Assembly (NCBI GenBank): GCA_009746045.1 | Contig: RPFO01000059.1 | Coordinates: forward strand, 1,634,328-1,677,488 | Reading direction: 5' to 3' | DNA length: 43,161 bases | Origin: Mesostigma viride | Taxonomy: Eukaryota; Streptophyta; Mesostigmatophyceae; Mesostigmatales; Mesostigmataceae | Shown here: positions 1 to 7,681 of the stretch, one piece after another | Position numbering within the stretch: the first letter of the stretch is position 1 | How the letters are laid out: each line of letters starts with the position of its first letter | Notes under the pieces: model-generated | Database searches by the model: none | What the model was told of the DNA's origin: nothing | The model's input: the letters and a program-made list of their open reading frames with translations, nothing else | Position numbers and translations under genes: made by a program

Positions 1-102
1 ACTTTCACGTTTGAGCACCGAATTTAGCCGTGAATATCACTATCGCTTCGTCTTTCTAAGACGCACATGCTGATATAATTTTCCGAATCTAAAACGCAAT
101 AT

Positions 103-1446
103 ATGGCGACCAAACGCGCCTCGACGCAACGCAGCCTGGCGGCTGCGCTCGGCAATGAAAATACGCCTGCAGCTCCGGCTGCAGCTTCGCCATCAGGTCC
201 GGCAGGCGGCGATGACAGTCGTGCACTGGTCGTCCCGCAACCCCCCGGGCTTAACGCCTCGCCATCTGCATCGCCTGACCCCAAGCGCACCCGCCCAGCC
301 GACGACACAGGAGGGTCTTCACGCCCCCAATACACAGAACCGAGCTTTCGGCCCCAGCCTTTCAAGGTCGCAGATTACGACTGGGCCACCATTTCTCCGA
401 CCGATGCTATGCGCTGCATCTTCTTCGGGGATTACGCTTCGCTTAACGACCTGTGCCTCCATCTCTACTCCACCAATCGCCTCCTCGCCCCAGACGGCCG
501 CCGCTGGGAAAACATCTACGGGCTCATCGGCGGCTTCCGCCCCCATCTCCAGCACGCCATCCTCAACTCCCTTCTCCAGCGCTCTGACGCCGAGATCTGG
601 GCTTCCCCCCTTTCCGTCCCCACCCTCCGCTCCATCCTCACGGAAGCCTTTCAGCAGCACGTGACCCCCCTTGCTGCCGACATAGCAGCAATCGGCGGCA
701 CGCTGACTGCTGAACTTCCTCACATTTCCACCGCCGCCGCCTCCACCTCCACTGCCATTTCCGCCTCCACAGCCGACATCAAAGCCCAGCTCCTCGACCT
801 CGACCAACGCCTTCAAGCCACCGCCAACGCCCTTGAGAGCTTGCATGACACCGCCGGCCTCACCGCCCAAGCGGTGAAGGACATCGCCGCCCAGCCGGCG
901 CCTGCTGGCCCGGCCGGCGATGCTCCCTCCACCTGGGCGGACTTGCTTAAGCAGCACACCACCTCCACCACCTCCACCATCTCGGCACAACTCAAGCAAC
1001 AAGCCCTCGACCTTCGCGAGGAAGCCGACATCGCCCGGCGCAGCCACAATGTCATCGTCAAGCACTTCGACCAGCAGGCAGGTGAGACCTCCACGAGCCT
1101 CCTTGAGGCATTTAAGCGCGACATTCTTGCCCCCATGCTACTCACTGGTGAGCTGGACATGTCGGCTGTCCGCCTCCCCCGCGCGCGGGGGAAGGCTGGC
1201 CCGGCACCCGTGCTCCTCACCTTTAAGTACATGGCGGACAAGCTGTCGTTCCGCAAGAAGCTCTCGAGGACTCGCTTCACGCTGGACGACGACTTGACCC
1301 TGGCCCAGCAACAGCGGCGACGCGAGCTATGGCAGACCTACCTTCAGCTCCGGCACAGCGCAGGGGGGAAGCCGGTATACTGGAGGGGGGCGGTCATCCA
1401 CGTTGACCACAAGCCCTGGCAGCCCCCTCCTGCCACCTCAGACTAG
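103..1446 (+). CDS. ORF1 protein of a LINE-type retrotransposon (copy A), intact 447 aa
   Basis: A single uninterrupted frame of 447 codons. The N-terminus is basic and low-complexity (Ala/Pro/Ser rich, residues 1-95). Residues ~105-200 are a more globular segment (FGDYASLNDLCLHLYS). Residues ~200-310 are Ala/Thr/Ser/Leu rich and probably helical. The C-terminal ~125 residues resemble the RRM/C-terminal domain of L1-type ORF1 RNA-binding proteins: VIVKHF, then a PVLLTFKYMADK strand-helix, then LDDDLTLAQQQRRRELW and KPVYWRGAVIHVDH. The family role is to coat element RNA as part of the retrotransposition RNP. Two related copies in the window (3231-4049 on +, 4807-5088 on -) support mobility. 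There are no frameshifts, so this copy is either young or still used. The upstream 102 bases may be its 5' UTR; the 5' end of the element cannot be placed. The clade is not determined. Confidence 0.82.
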   Translation: MATKRASTQRSLAAALGNENTPAAPAAASPSGPAGGDDSRALVVPQPPGLNASPSASPDPKRTRPADDTGGSSRPQYTEPSFRPQPFKVADYDWATISPTDAMRCIFFGDYASLNDLCLHLYSTNRLLAPDGRRWENIYGLIGGFRPHLQHAILNSLLQRSDAEIWASPLSVPTLRSILTEAFQQHVTPLAADIAAIGGTLTAELPHISTAAASTSTAISASTADIKAQLLDLDQRLQATANALESLHDTAGLTAQAVKDIAAQPAPAGPAGDAPSTWADLLKQHTTSTTSTISAQLKQQALDLREEADIARRSHNVIVKHFDQQAGETSTSLLEAFKRDILAPMLLTGELDMSAVRLPRARGKAGPAPVLLTFKYMADKLSFRKKLSRTRFTLDDDLTLAQQQRRRELWQTYLQLRHSAGGKPVYWRGAVIHVDHKPWQPPPATSD

Positions 1447-1897
1447 GGAATTCATACCAGTAGTGTAGATTAGTCAGGCTTAGCCTAGCATGTGGCCCAC
1501 GCGCATGTGCGCCCATAATGGCCCCCATGGATGATGCCTACAGAATTTAGCCAAGCCATGCCTATAACGGGACCCCCATGGATGTTGCATTAAGAATTTA
1601 GCCATGCTATGCAATGCAGAGAGATGCTCTCTGTCGAGAAGCCATGCCCTAGCTCTTGTATAGCCATGATGATCTTCCCCCACATGACATACTCCCCCTT
1701 AGCTGGGCATAGTGTGAAGATCATGAGGGTGCAGGTGCCCTAGTGCACCTAGAGCAAGTGTTGTTTACATTCCCACCCTTGCAGGAAGTAGCTTAGAATG
1801 TATGATAGGCCATATGCCCCTTCTCTGGGCTATGTGCTACATATACTCCCAACGGAGTTATGTTACAATTCAATTCAATTCAATTCAATAACTCCGT
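103..1897 (+). mobile_element. LINE copy A: ORF1 plus 3' end, ORF2 missing
   Basis: ORF1 (103-1446) is followed by an inter-ORF segment (1447-1566) that also occurs, inverted, at about 4663-4806 downstream of the ORF1 remnant of copy C. A 3'-UTR-like segment (about 1738-1864) then recurs at 1898-2020 (direct) and 2044-2132 (inverted). The copy ends in a short ATTCA/CAATT-type microsatellite tail at about 1865-1890. No endonuclease or reverse transcriptase frame lies between ORF1 and the tail, so ORF2 is deleted. This is a 'half-LINE' arrangement comparable to mammalian HAL1 elements. The left limit may lie outside the window. Confidence 0.65.
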
Positions 1898-2043
1898 CCC
1901 TGGTGCACCTAGATCAAGGGTAGCTTACATTCCCACCCTTGCATGAAGTAGCCTAGAATGTATTAAAAGCCATATGCCCCTTCTCAGGGATATGTGCTAC
2001 ATTTACTCCCAACGGAGTGATGTTGATTAATAATAATAATAAT
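1898..2043 (+). mobile_element. LINE copy B: 3'-UTR-only fragment with (TAA)n tail
   Basis: This is a direct repeat of the 3' end of copy A. It begins CCCTGGTGCACCTAG (compare CCCTAGTGCACCTAG at 1738), runs through CTCCCAACGGAGT, and ends in ATTAATAATAATAAT. It is a severely 5'-truncated insertion. It meets the inverted 3' end of copy C at about 2044, so the two 3' ends are tail to tail. Confidence 0.6.
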
Positions 2044-2259
2044 AATAACTCCGTTGGGAGTATCTGTAGCACATATCCCTGGAGAAGGGGCAGATGGCCT
2101 ATAATACATTCTAGGCTACTTCCTGCAAGGGTGGACGTCCAGCTCATCGACGTCCGCCCGGGCGTCCAGGGCCGACAGGTACTCCAGTCGGCACCGGTTC
2201 CGCTCGCGCTCGGCGTCCCGCGTCCAGTCCTCAGGATCTCCTCGGACCGGGCGTAGAGC

Positions 2260-3160
2260 AGACCAGTCAGGACGGGCCACTGGGGCGCGGCGCTTGGATG
2301 CTTGGAACCGGAGCCGAATGGTCGGCACGCACCAGGCGGTGGTCAGAGCACACCGTGGGCGTGTCAAACACTCGGGTGTCCAGAACCGAGGTGCACCTGG
2401 GCTGCCGTACCACCACGTAGTCCAGACAGGCCTGTCGGCCGTTAGGGCCACGGAAAGTGACCAAGTCCTGTGAGGGACGTTGGAAGTGGCAGTTGACAGC
2501 ATGTCGCGTTTGCGTGCCATATCACTGATCCTGGACTGGTCATTACCGCTACTTGGAATGCATCCACTATCAGCAGTAATCATGTGTGAGATATGCCACC
2601 TCCCCCCCCCTTTATCTATCAAGTTCCGACTCAGGTAGACCACTATGGGGTGCGTAGCCCACCCCCACCGTGAGGTGGTGCTTAGACCGCCCCTCGACGG
2701 AGGTGAAATGTGCTACCATAAGGCGTGGGGTGAGAAACTTCAGCGTGCTGAGGCTAGCAACTGCCAGCGGCGAGCACAAAAGACCAACACCACCTTGGCC
2801 TGGTGTGCCACTGCCAGCGAAATAAAACCGCCAGCCACCTGCAAGGCGGTTAGTGCTCACCCGGTGCCAAATGGCACCGTGCGACGGTGCTCCTGCACAC
2901 CGAGAATAGATACACGCTGTGCGATGCAAAATGCGACTAGCTCCTCTACCCGGTAGCTATGGTCGTCATCTGCTAGCAATGTACGTGCGTTAAAAGTCGC
3001 GAGGGCCAAGGATGCCTGCTGGCCCAACAGGGGAGAATGGCGATGGATGATGGGGGTGGATGCGGCGGGGGGTGGGGGTGGGGGTGGAACGGAGGGGGGA
3101 AGGGAAGCGGAGGAAATAGTGCTTTTCATCGCATTTATTTTGTCCTGCAAGCGTAGGATG
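2260..3160 (-). pseudogene. Decayed LINE ORF2: endonuclease (EEP family) domain
   Basis: Three frames are needed to read it, so it carries frameshifts and is dead. In order on the minus strand: a Lys/Arg-rich start followed by a Pro run (3150-3050); LATFNARTLL and then SILGVQEHR (about 2999-2895), matching the metal-binding Asn and Glu motifs of exonuclease-endonuclease-phosphatase domains; LTVGVGYAP (about 2690-2660), matching the usual 'NVYAP' strand; and CLDYVVVR and CSDHRLV (about 2430-2320), matching the 'DYI' and catalytic 'SDHRPV' motifs. In intact LINEs this domain nicks the target DNA for target-primed reverse transcription. The segment between the YAP and DYV motifs looks shortened. 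No reverse transcriptase follows. Confidence 0.75.
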
Positions 3161-3217
3161 CGAGCCTGCCGCTTGCTCTGGGTATTCGGGGGTGATTGCA
3201 CAACGCCGAGGCGTAGG

Positions 3218-3230
3218 TAATCTAGCACGC
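3218..3230. repeat. Target-site duplication of LINE copy D, left
   Basis: TAATCTAGCACGC occurs at 3218-3230 and at 4472-4484, the two edges of copy D. The first three bases could belong to the (TTAA)n tail on the right side, so the secure length is 10 bp. Confidence 0.75.
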
Positions 3231-4049
3231 TCAACACGGTCGATCGAGGCCCGGGTCTCCAACGTGGAAACCAAGGTCGTCCACAAGCTACAACCACAGT
3301 TCACGGCGCTACACACCGCGGCGCAGGCTTCGGAAACGCATGCTGCACTTGTCTCTCGCCTTAACCAGGTGGAAGGCAAGTGCGGCGTGCTCATGAAGAA
3401 GCTTGAGGCCATCACCGCCCACACCGAGGCCCTGGCCACACAGGTCCCAAAGCTAGCGGAGCAGACGGCCACCATTGCCTCCCAGCCACCCCGGCAGGAT
3501 GCTGGTGACCTCCCGCTCTCCTACGCGGACCTGCTGCGGACAGCGACCGCCTCCACCACCGACGCCATCGCCACGAAGCTCCAGGAGCTGGAGGACCACC
3601 GCCAGGCCCAGCAACGGGAGGTCACCGATCGCGCTCGCCGCGAGTGCCGAGTGGTGCTACGTCGCTTCCCCCAGAAGCCAGGTGAGACGTCAACCTCCCT
3701 TGCTGACGAGATCAAGAAACAGCTTCTTACCCTCATGGGCCTGGTAGGTGAGGTAGAACTGCGTGGGTGCCACCGCCTTCCCCACTCACGGGACAAGGCG
3801 GCCACCCCACCAGTCCTGCTCACCTTCATCTCCCCTGAGGATAAGCAGCGGTTCCTCTCTCGTCGCAAGCGGTTGCACGACCTCACCTGGACGCTGGATG
3901 ACGACCTAACCCCCGCTCAGCAACAGCAGCGACGCGACCTGTGGCCGGAATACCTCCGCCATAAGCAGGACCCCCAGAAGCCCAAGGTGTACTGGAGGGG
4001 CGGGGACCTGATGATCAACCACAAGATGTGGACGCCCCCAGCGGGCTAG
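3231..4049 (+). pseudogene. 5'-truncated ORF1 of LINE copy D
   Basis: The frame stays open to a TAG at 4047-4049. The only upstream ATG (3192) lies outside the element, in copy C sequence, so its first ~13 codons are not LINE protein. What remains is a coiled-coil-like segment (ARVSNVETKVVHKL onward, with heptad-like Leu/Ala/Val spacing to about 3480), then the same C-terminal RNA-binding domain as copy A: CRVVLRRFPQKPGETSTSLA, PPVLLTFISPEDK, LDDDLTPAQQQQRRDLW, KVYWRGGDLMINH. It differs from copy A at many positions, so it belongs to a separate family. It would yield a 285-residue product only if the flanking ATG were used. Confidence 0.72.
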
Positions 4050-4474
4050 AATAGCAATAGCCCTAGCTTGTAACCATTGGAGTCACTGTCGCTAAGGCAG
4101 CCATGCCTAGAATGTTTGCCTAGCTGTGCCAACAAACCTAGTCACGTGCCGCCAACGCACGGTACACAACCAGCCATAGCCTTAGCCTAGTTCTAGTACA
4201 GCCATGCTACGCCCTGGCTATGTTCAGATTACTTGCCCACGCTCCTTGCTATGACATGCTCACATGGGTCTTATTGCACCCACAGTTTGCCGGATCGTTA
4301 GCCTGTCCTTTTAGCTAGCCGCGCCCGATTGCAGCTGTGGCATGCCTTTGGCATGAAGGAGACTGCCCAGGGGTCTCTGCCCTTTCTCCTGTAGTGCACA
4401 CACAGGGATTAAAAGCACTTCGATGCTCCGTGACTCCCCAACGGGAGCACGAGTTTAATTAATTAATTAATTAA
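3231..4474 (+). mobile_element. LINE copy D: 5'-truncated insertion nested in copy C
   Basis: The element carries the 3' part of an ORF1 related to copy A, a 3' UTR, and a (TTAA)n tail at about 4454-4474. TAATCTAGCACGC is found at 3218-3230 and again at 4472-4484, immediately outside each end; at least the last 10 bases are independent of the tail. This is a target-site duplication of the kind left by target-primed reverse transcription. The flanks join into one reading of copy C. The 3' UTR (about 4226-4474) is clearly the same as at 17446-17676, which defines a second LINE family distinct from copies A-C. ORF1 is followed directly by the 3' UTR, without an ORF2. Confidence 0.8.
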
Positions 4475-4806
4475 TCTAGCACGCGTTGGGTTTTACGAAT
4501 CTGACAGTGGCCAGATGAAGTTGTAGCCCGAAATACCGGCACCACCATCATGTCTATCACCCGACGGCTAGGTCGAGGCATGGGAGTGGAACAGGGGAAT
4601 GTTTAGGGGCTGTCCCCGAAGCCTGTTAGCCGCGAGCCGACGAGTGGGGTTGTCTACTTCTTATAGGCATGGCTTGGCTAAATTCTGAAGGCATCATCCA
4701 TGGGGGCCATTATGGGCGCACATGCGCGTGGGCCACATGCTAGGCTAAGCCTGACTAATCTACACTACTGGTATAGGAAAATCAGAATCAAATCAGAATA
4801 TATTCC

Positions 4807-5088
4807 CTAGTCTGAGGTGGCAGGAGGGGGCTGCCAGGGCTTGTGGTCAACGTGGATGACCGCCCCCCTCCAGTATACCGGCTTCCCCCTTGCGCTCTGC
4901 CGGAGCTGAAGGTAGGTCGGCCATAGCTCGCGTCGCCGCTGTTGCTGGGCCAGGGTCAAGTCGTCGTCCAGCGTGAAGCGAGTCTCCGAGAGCTTCTTGC
5001 GGCATTTAAGGAACGCCAGCTTGTCCGCCATGTACTTAAAGGCCGGTGAGGAGCACGGGTGCCGGGCCAGCCTTACCCCGCGCGCGGT
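4807..5088 (-). pseudogene. 3' end of ORF1 of LINE copy C
   Basis: The minus-strand translation FKYMADKLAF...LDDDLTLAQQQRRRELW...HKPWQPPPATSD matches the C-terminus of ORF1 in copy A almost residue for residue. Differences are a 9-base insertion (adding about three residues after LAF), a small insertion before FKYMADK and an in-frame stop near the truncation point. It is the downstream part of a LINE ORF1 lost by 5' truncation. Confidence 0.8.
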
Positions 5089-5154
5089 ACTAGATAAATC
5101 ATTCGAGATCTGTGTGTGTAGGAGTACTACACACATGGTGCATGCTCGCGATCG

Positions 5155-5377
5155 AGATCCTGGCCACTAGAAACAACTGGACACTCCTGGCCACGCTATG
5201 AACAAACGCGCCGATCACACGCTAGCTAATTTTTTTTTTTTTGCTAAACCGTCTAGGTCTCACTCTTAAGATGTTAGCCAGCCATAATCTTTAACGTACA
5301 CAGCTACACATTTCCACCTCTAGCTGCTCATTTGCATCACCCTGTTCGAACGACTCGACAGACGCGGATGATAACAG
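5155..5377 (+). repeat. Repeat family R, copy R1, left part
   Basis: This resembles 12950-13160 and 13318-13520: CACTAGA...GGACACTCCTGGCC, ACCGTCTAGGTC, GCCAGCCATAAT, ACACATTTCCA, and an AACGACTCGA box in the same order. It contains an extra T tract (5230-5243). It is an unclassified dispersed repeat with no coding capacity seen. It is interrupted at 5377 by the MITE at 5378-6100 and resumes at 6111. Confidence 0.65.
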
Positions 5378-6100
5378 GAGGAAAAAATGGTTTCGACTTA
5401 GGACTTCGGTTTTTTGCAAAACTTAGCCCTGACCGGGAGAAGACAAGTCTGCGGCCTGCGGGGGCTGAAGAGGTACCTTGAAATTAAATAAGAGGCGTGC
5501 ATCTATGAATATATAGTTTTGGAGGCGAGTTTCTGTTGGCGTTAAGTCGTAGTATTGTACGATTGATAGATTGGTAGTGCACTGGTGGTACTGCACGACG
5601 GTATTGGACGGAGTTCCTGGAATCCCGGTCTGGCAAGCGGATTTTGCATCTCACGGGTACATCTCACGGGTACACGACGCGGCACGAAATGGCTCGCAGA
5701 AAAGCTAGGAAGTAGGAACCTAGGCGACTACCTATTTGGCGCCGCGTCGGTCGTGACGTTGTTTACTCCGTTGGATCTGCATCTACGGCGTTCGTGGGTT
5801 GTTTCGAAACCCGGTCGATGAGATTTAACGGAGAAGTCGGGTATTAAAATGATCCTTTTTGGACAACTGCGAGAAAATGTAAAAGTCGAAAGGAATTAAA
5901 CGGCTTGACATGTTGTCGGCTTGCCGTCCAATACTACAAGTTAACGCCAATCGAAACTCGCGTCCTAAAATATATTTGGATAGAGGCATGTCTCTTAATT
6001 TCAAGGTACCTCTTAATTAATCTCGGGCCCCGCCTCGGGCTATAAGTTTGCAAAAAAAAAGTCTGGAAGTCCGGGCAAAGGCGAATACAACAAAAAAATT
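5378..6100. mobile_element. Mutator-like MITE with long imperfect terminal inverted repeats
   Basis: The perfect 10-bp direct repeat ATGATAACAG flanks it (5368-5377 and 6101-6110). About 165-bp imperfect inverted repeats form the ends. AAGAGGTACCTTGAAATTA, GCGAGTTTCTGTTGGCGTTAA and GTAGTATTG on the left (5469-5557) reappear inverted at 6012-5929, and a TTTTTTGCAAA box near 5410-5420 recurs inverted near 6050. No transposase frame is present. Long TIRs with a 9-11 bp duplication are typical of Mutator-like elements. Related R copies at 13020-13200 and 13400-13540 show the site without the insert, where the equivalent of ATGATAACAG occurs once before CAGGCTCG. Confidence 0.8.
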
Positions 6101-6110
6101 ATGATAACAG

Positions 6111-6182
6111 CAGGCTCGAGCTGCCATGGTCCGGTTTCTCCAGATCTCTGGCATGCGCTAGTTGTCTCATTGATATACATGC
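6111..6182 (+). repeat. Repeat family R, copy R1, right part (R terminus)
   Basis: This continues R1 after the MITE: CAGGCTCGAGCTGCCATGG, TCCGGTTTCTCC, then TCTGGCATGCGCTAGTTGTCTC and ATTGATATAC. It matches 13154-13224. Confidence 0.65.
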
Positions 6183-6370
6183 CTAAACAAATTCAAATGT
6201 CTTGTTATTTCATGAATGTGCGCTCCTGCCCTTTACGTGCCAGCTTCTTTTTTTTCCACAGAACACTTCGTCCCCTGGCCCACCCTGCTGGCGTACAATC
6301 CTCATGCACCCCATCGCCGCGCCATGGGCAGGCCGCACATTCTGGCAGTGGGGAAATTTTCTGACGATGT

Positions 6371-6426
6371 ACCAAAGAGACAACCAGCAGTGGCTCTATT
6401 GACGTTTCCCCATCAATAGAACCACT
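6371..6426. repeat. Inverted fragment of the R terminus overlapping a short hairpin
   Basis: ACCAAAGAGACAACCAGCAG (6371-6390) is the reverse complement of the R terminus, also seen inverted at 13747-13770. AGTGGCTCTATTGA (6389-6402) pairs with TCAATAGAACCACT (6413-6426) with one mismatch around a 10-base loop. Confidence 0.5.
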
Positions 6427-7073
6427 GGGCAGCACGGCGGCCATGCTGAGGCCGTGCACTGGTTTGTGCTTCTTGCGCCGTCACGTGATTTACCAAACTT
6501 GAATACTGCTGTTCTGCTTGCTGGGACCCTGTGGTTGATAGCAACAAAATTGGCAAGCAGCAATGCGTTCTCAGATTGTTAACGCTGTACTTTGCATCAG
6601 CTACGTCCTGCCCCCATAACGCATTTCCCCACTTACTCTGGGATATGATCAGAACACTTGCTACATGTGCTTGGTTGTCAAAGTGCCGCGATGGATGACA
6701 CAACCATGTAACGGGTGCTACAAGGCATTGAGGAAACGCCGTACCCATGGCGCAGCACACACTGTGCAAGTAAACACTAACATAGTCAGAGTGTCCTGCA
6801 GCTTTACGAGGCTTATACGCAAGCCGGTGCTGGCATGCAAAGAAAGGGCCTCCTTGCCCTCAGATCACATGCATCCTCTTCAAACCTGGCAGGTTGAAAT
6901 ACCGGCATATCTGATGCAAGCGATGCTGCGCTGTCCAAGGTAAGAAACGGCTTGCGCAAAGAAACGCGAAACGCAGCACCTATGTACAAGTCATGCAGCC
7001 AACATGAGAAACGCATAGCGCTGCCGCGCATGCCAGCCAACTGGGCAAGTAGGCCCCCCTGTGCACGCTTCCG
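6427..7073. other. Intergenic, no feature recognised
   Basis: No open frame with protein-like composition, no repeat copy and no RNA gene was seen. It lies downstream (3') of CFAP53, so part may be its 3' UTR. Confidence 0.4.
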
Positions 7074-7162
7074 CTAGGCTCTTGCCTGCCAAGCCCGAGG
7101 ATTCCCCTTCCTCAGCTCCTCCCCAGGCTTAACTACAGCGTTGATGCTGGCAAACTGCACAA
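7074..7162 (-). CDS. CFAP53: Possible last exon of CFAP53
   Basis: Exon 3 ends one base into a codon (GAA C|GTACGT). The minus strand offers AG acceptors in the right phase at 7162 (GGCAG|TTGTG) or 7132 (CTGTAG|TTAAG). Both lead to KPGEELRKGNPRAWQARA and a TAG at 7076-7074. A short Pro/Asn/Arg-containing tail fits the animal protein's end loosely. Another small exon could lie in between. Confidence 0.35.
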
Positions 7163-7681
7163 CTGCCTTTGGCGCAAGCTGACAGCATCCAAATACATCT
7201 TACATCTAGTCGTTGGCCACACATGATTAATGATGTCCACCTACAAACTTTGACAAGTGTCCATAAACTTGTGCTAGGACACATGCTGTCTCCCTACCGG
7301 AGAGCCGTGCCATGTACGTCGGGGGATGCGGTACTGTAGAATGCCACAACTCACCGCCACAAACCTCTCACACACAATTCATATGGCAGCTTGTTCGAGA
7401 CATGCATCCCTGGCTCCCCCCTCCTGTTCATGTGCGCCAAGCCTTAGAAATCTTCCTGCATAGGCTAGCACCCACATCTGCACAGCATGTATAAAGAACT
7501 GTTTCCTTGGGTTTGCATGATGACACCATACGTGGCCAGTTCGCAAGCTTGCAGAGTTGGCAGCGGCAGAGCAGCAGGTGGGTAGTGGGCACTAAAATAA
7601 TTGCTACAGCGTGGGACGAGGGCGGCGAGGCAAGACGCGAGCAGCAAGGCAAGGGCCCGCACCCTGCACGCGTGCACGTAC

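Larger units (their letters stand above)
2044..5088 (-). mobile_element. LINE copy C: ORF1 tail, ORF2 endonuclease remnant, 3' end; interrupted by copy D
   Basis: Read on the minus strand, this contains the last part of ORF1 (5088-4807), the inter-ORF spacer (to ~4486), the 5' part of ORF2 with an endonuclease domain (about 3160-2260), and then directly the 3' UTR shared with copies A and B (2140-2044). The reverse transcriptase part of ORF2 is missing, so the copy carries an internal deletion. Copy D (3231-4474) sits inside it, flanked by a target duplication, so copy C is the older insertion. The 5' end is truncated at about 5088, where similarity to ORF1 of copy A stops. Confidence 0.65.

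Noticed and set aside
5585-5821. Small plus-strand ORF inside the MITE
   Set aside because: 78 codons with no transposase motif; it includes a short direct duplication (ATCTCACGGGTAC twice) and lies within a non-autonomous element.
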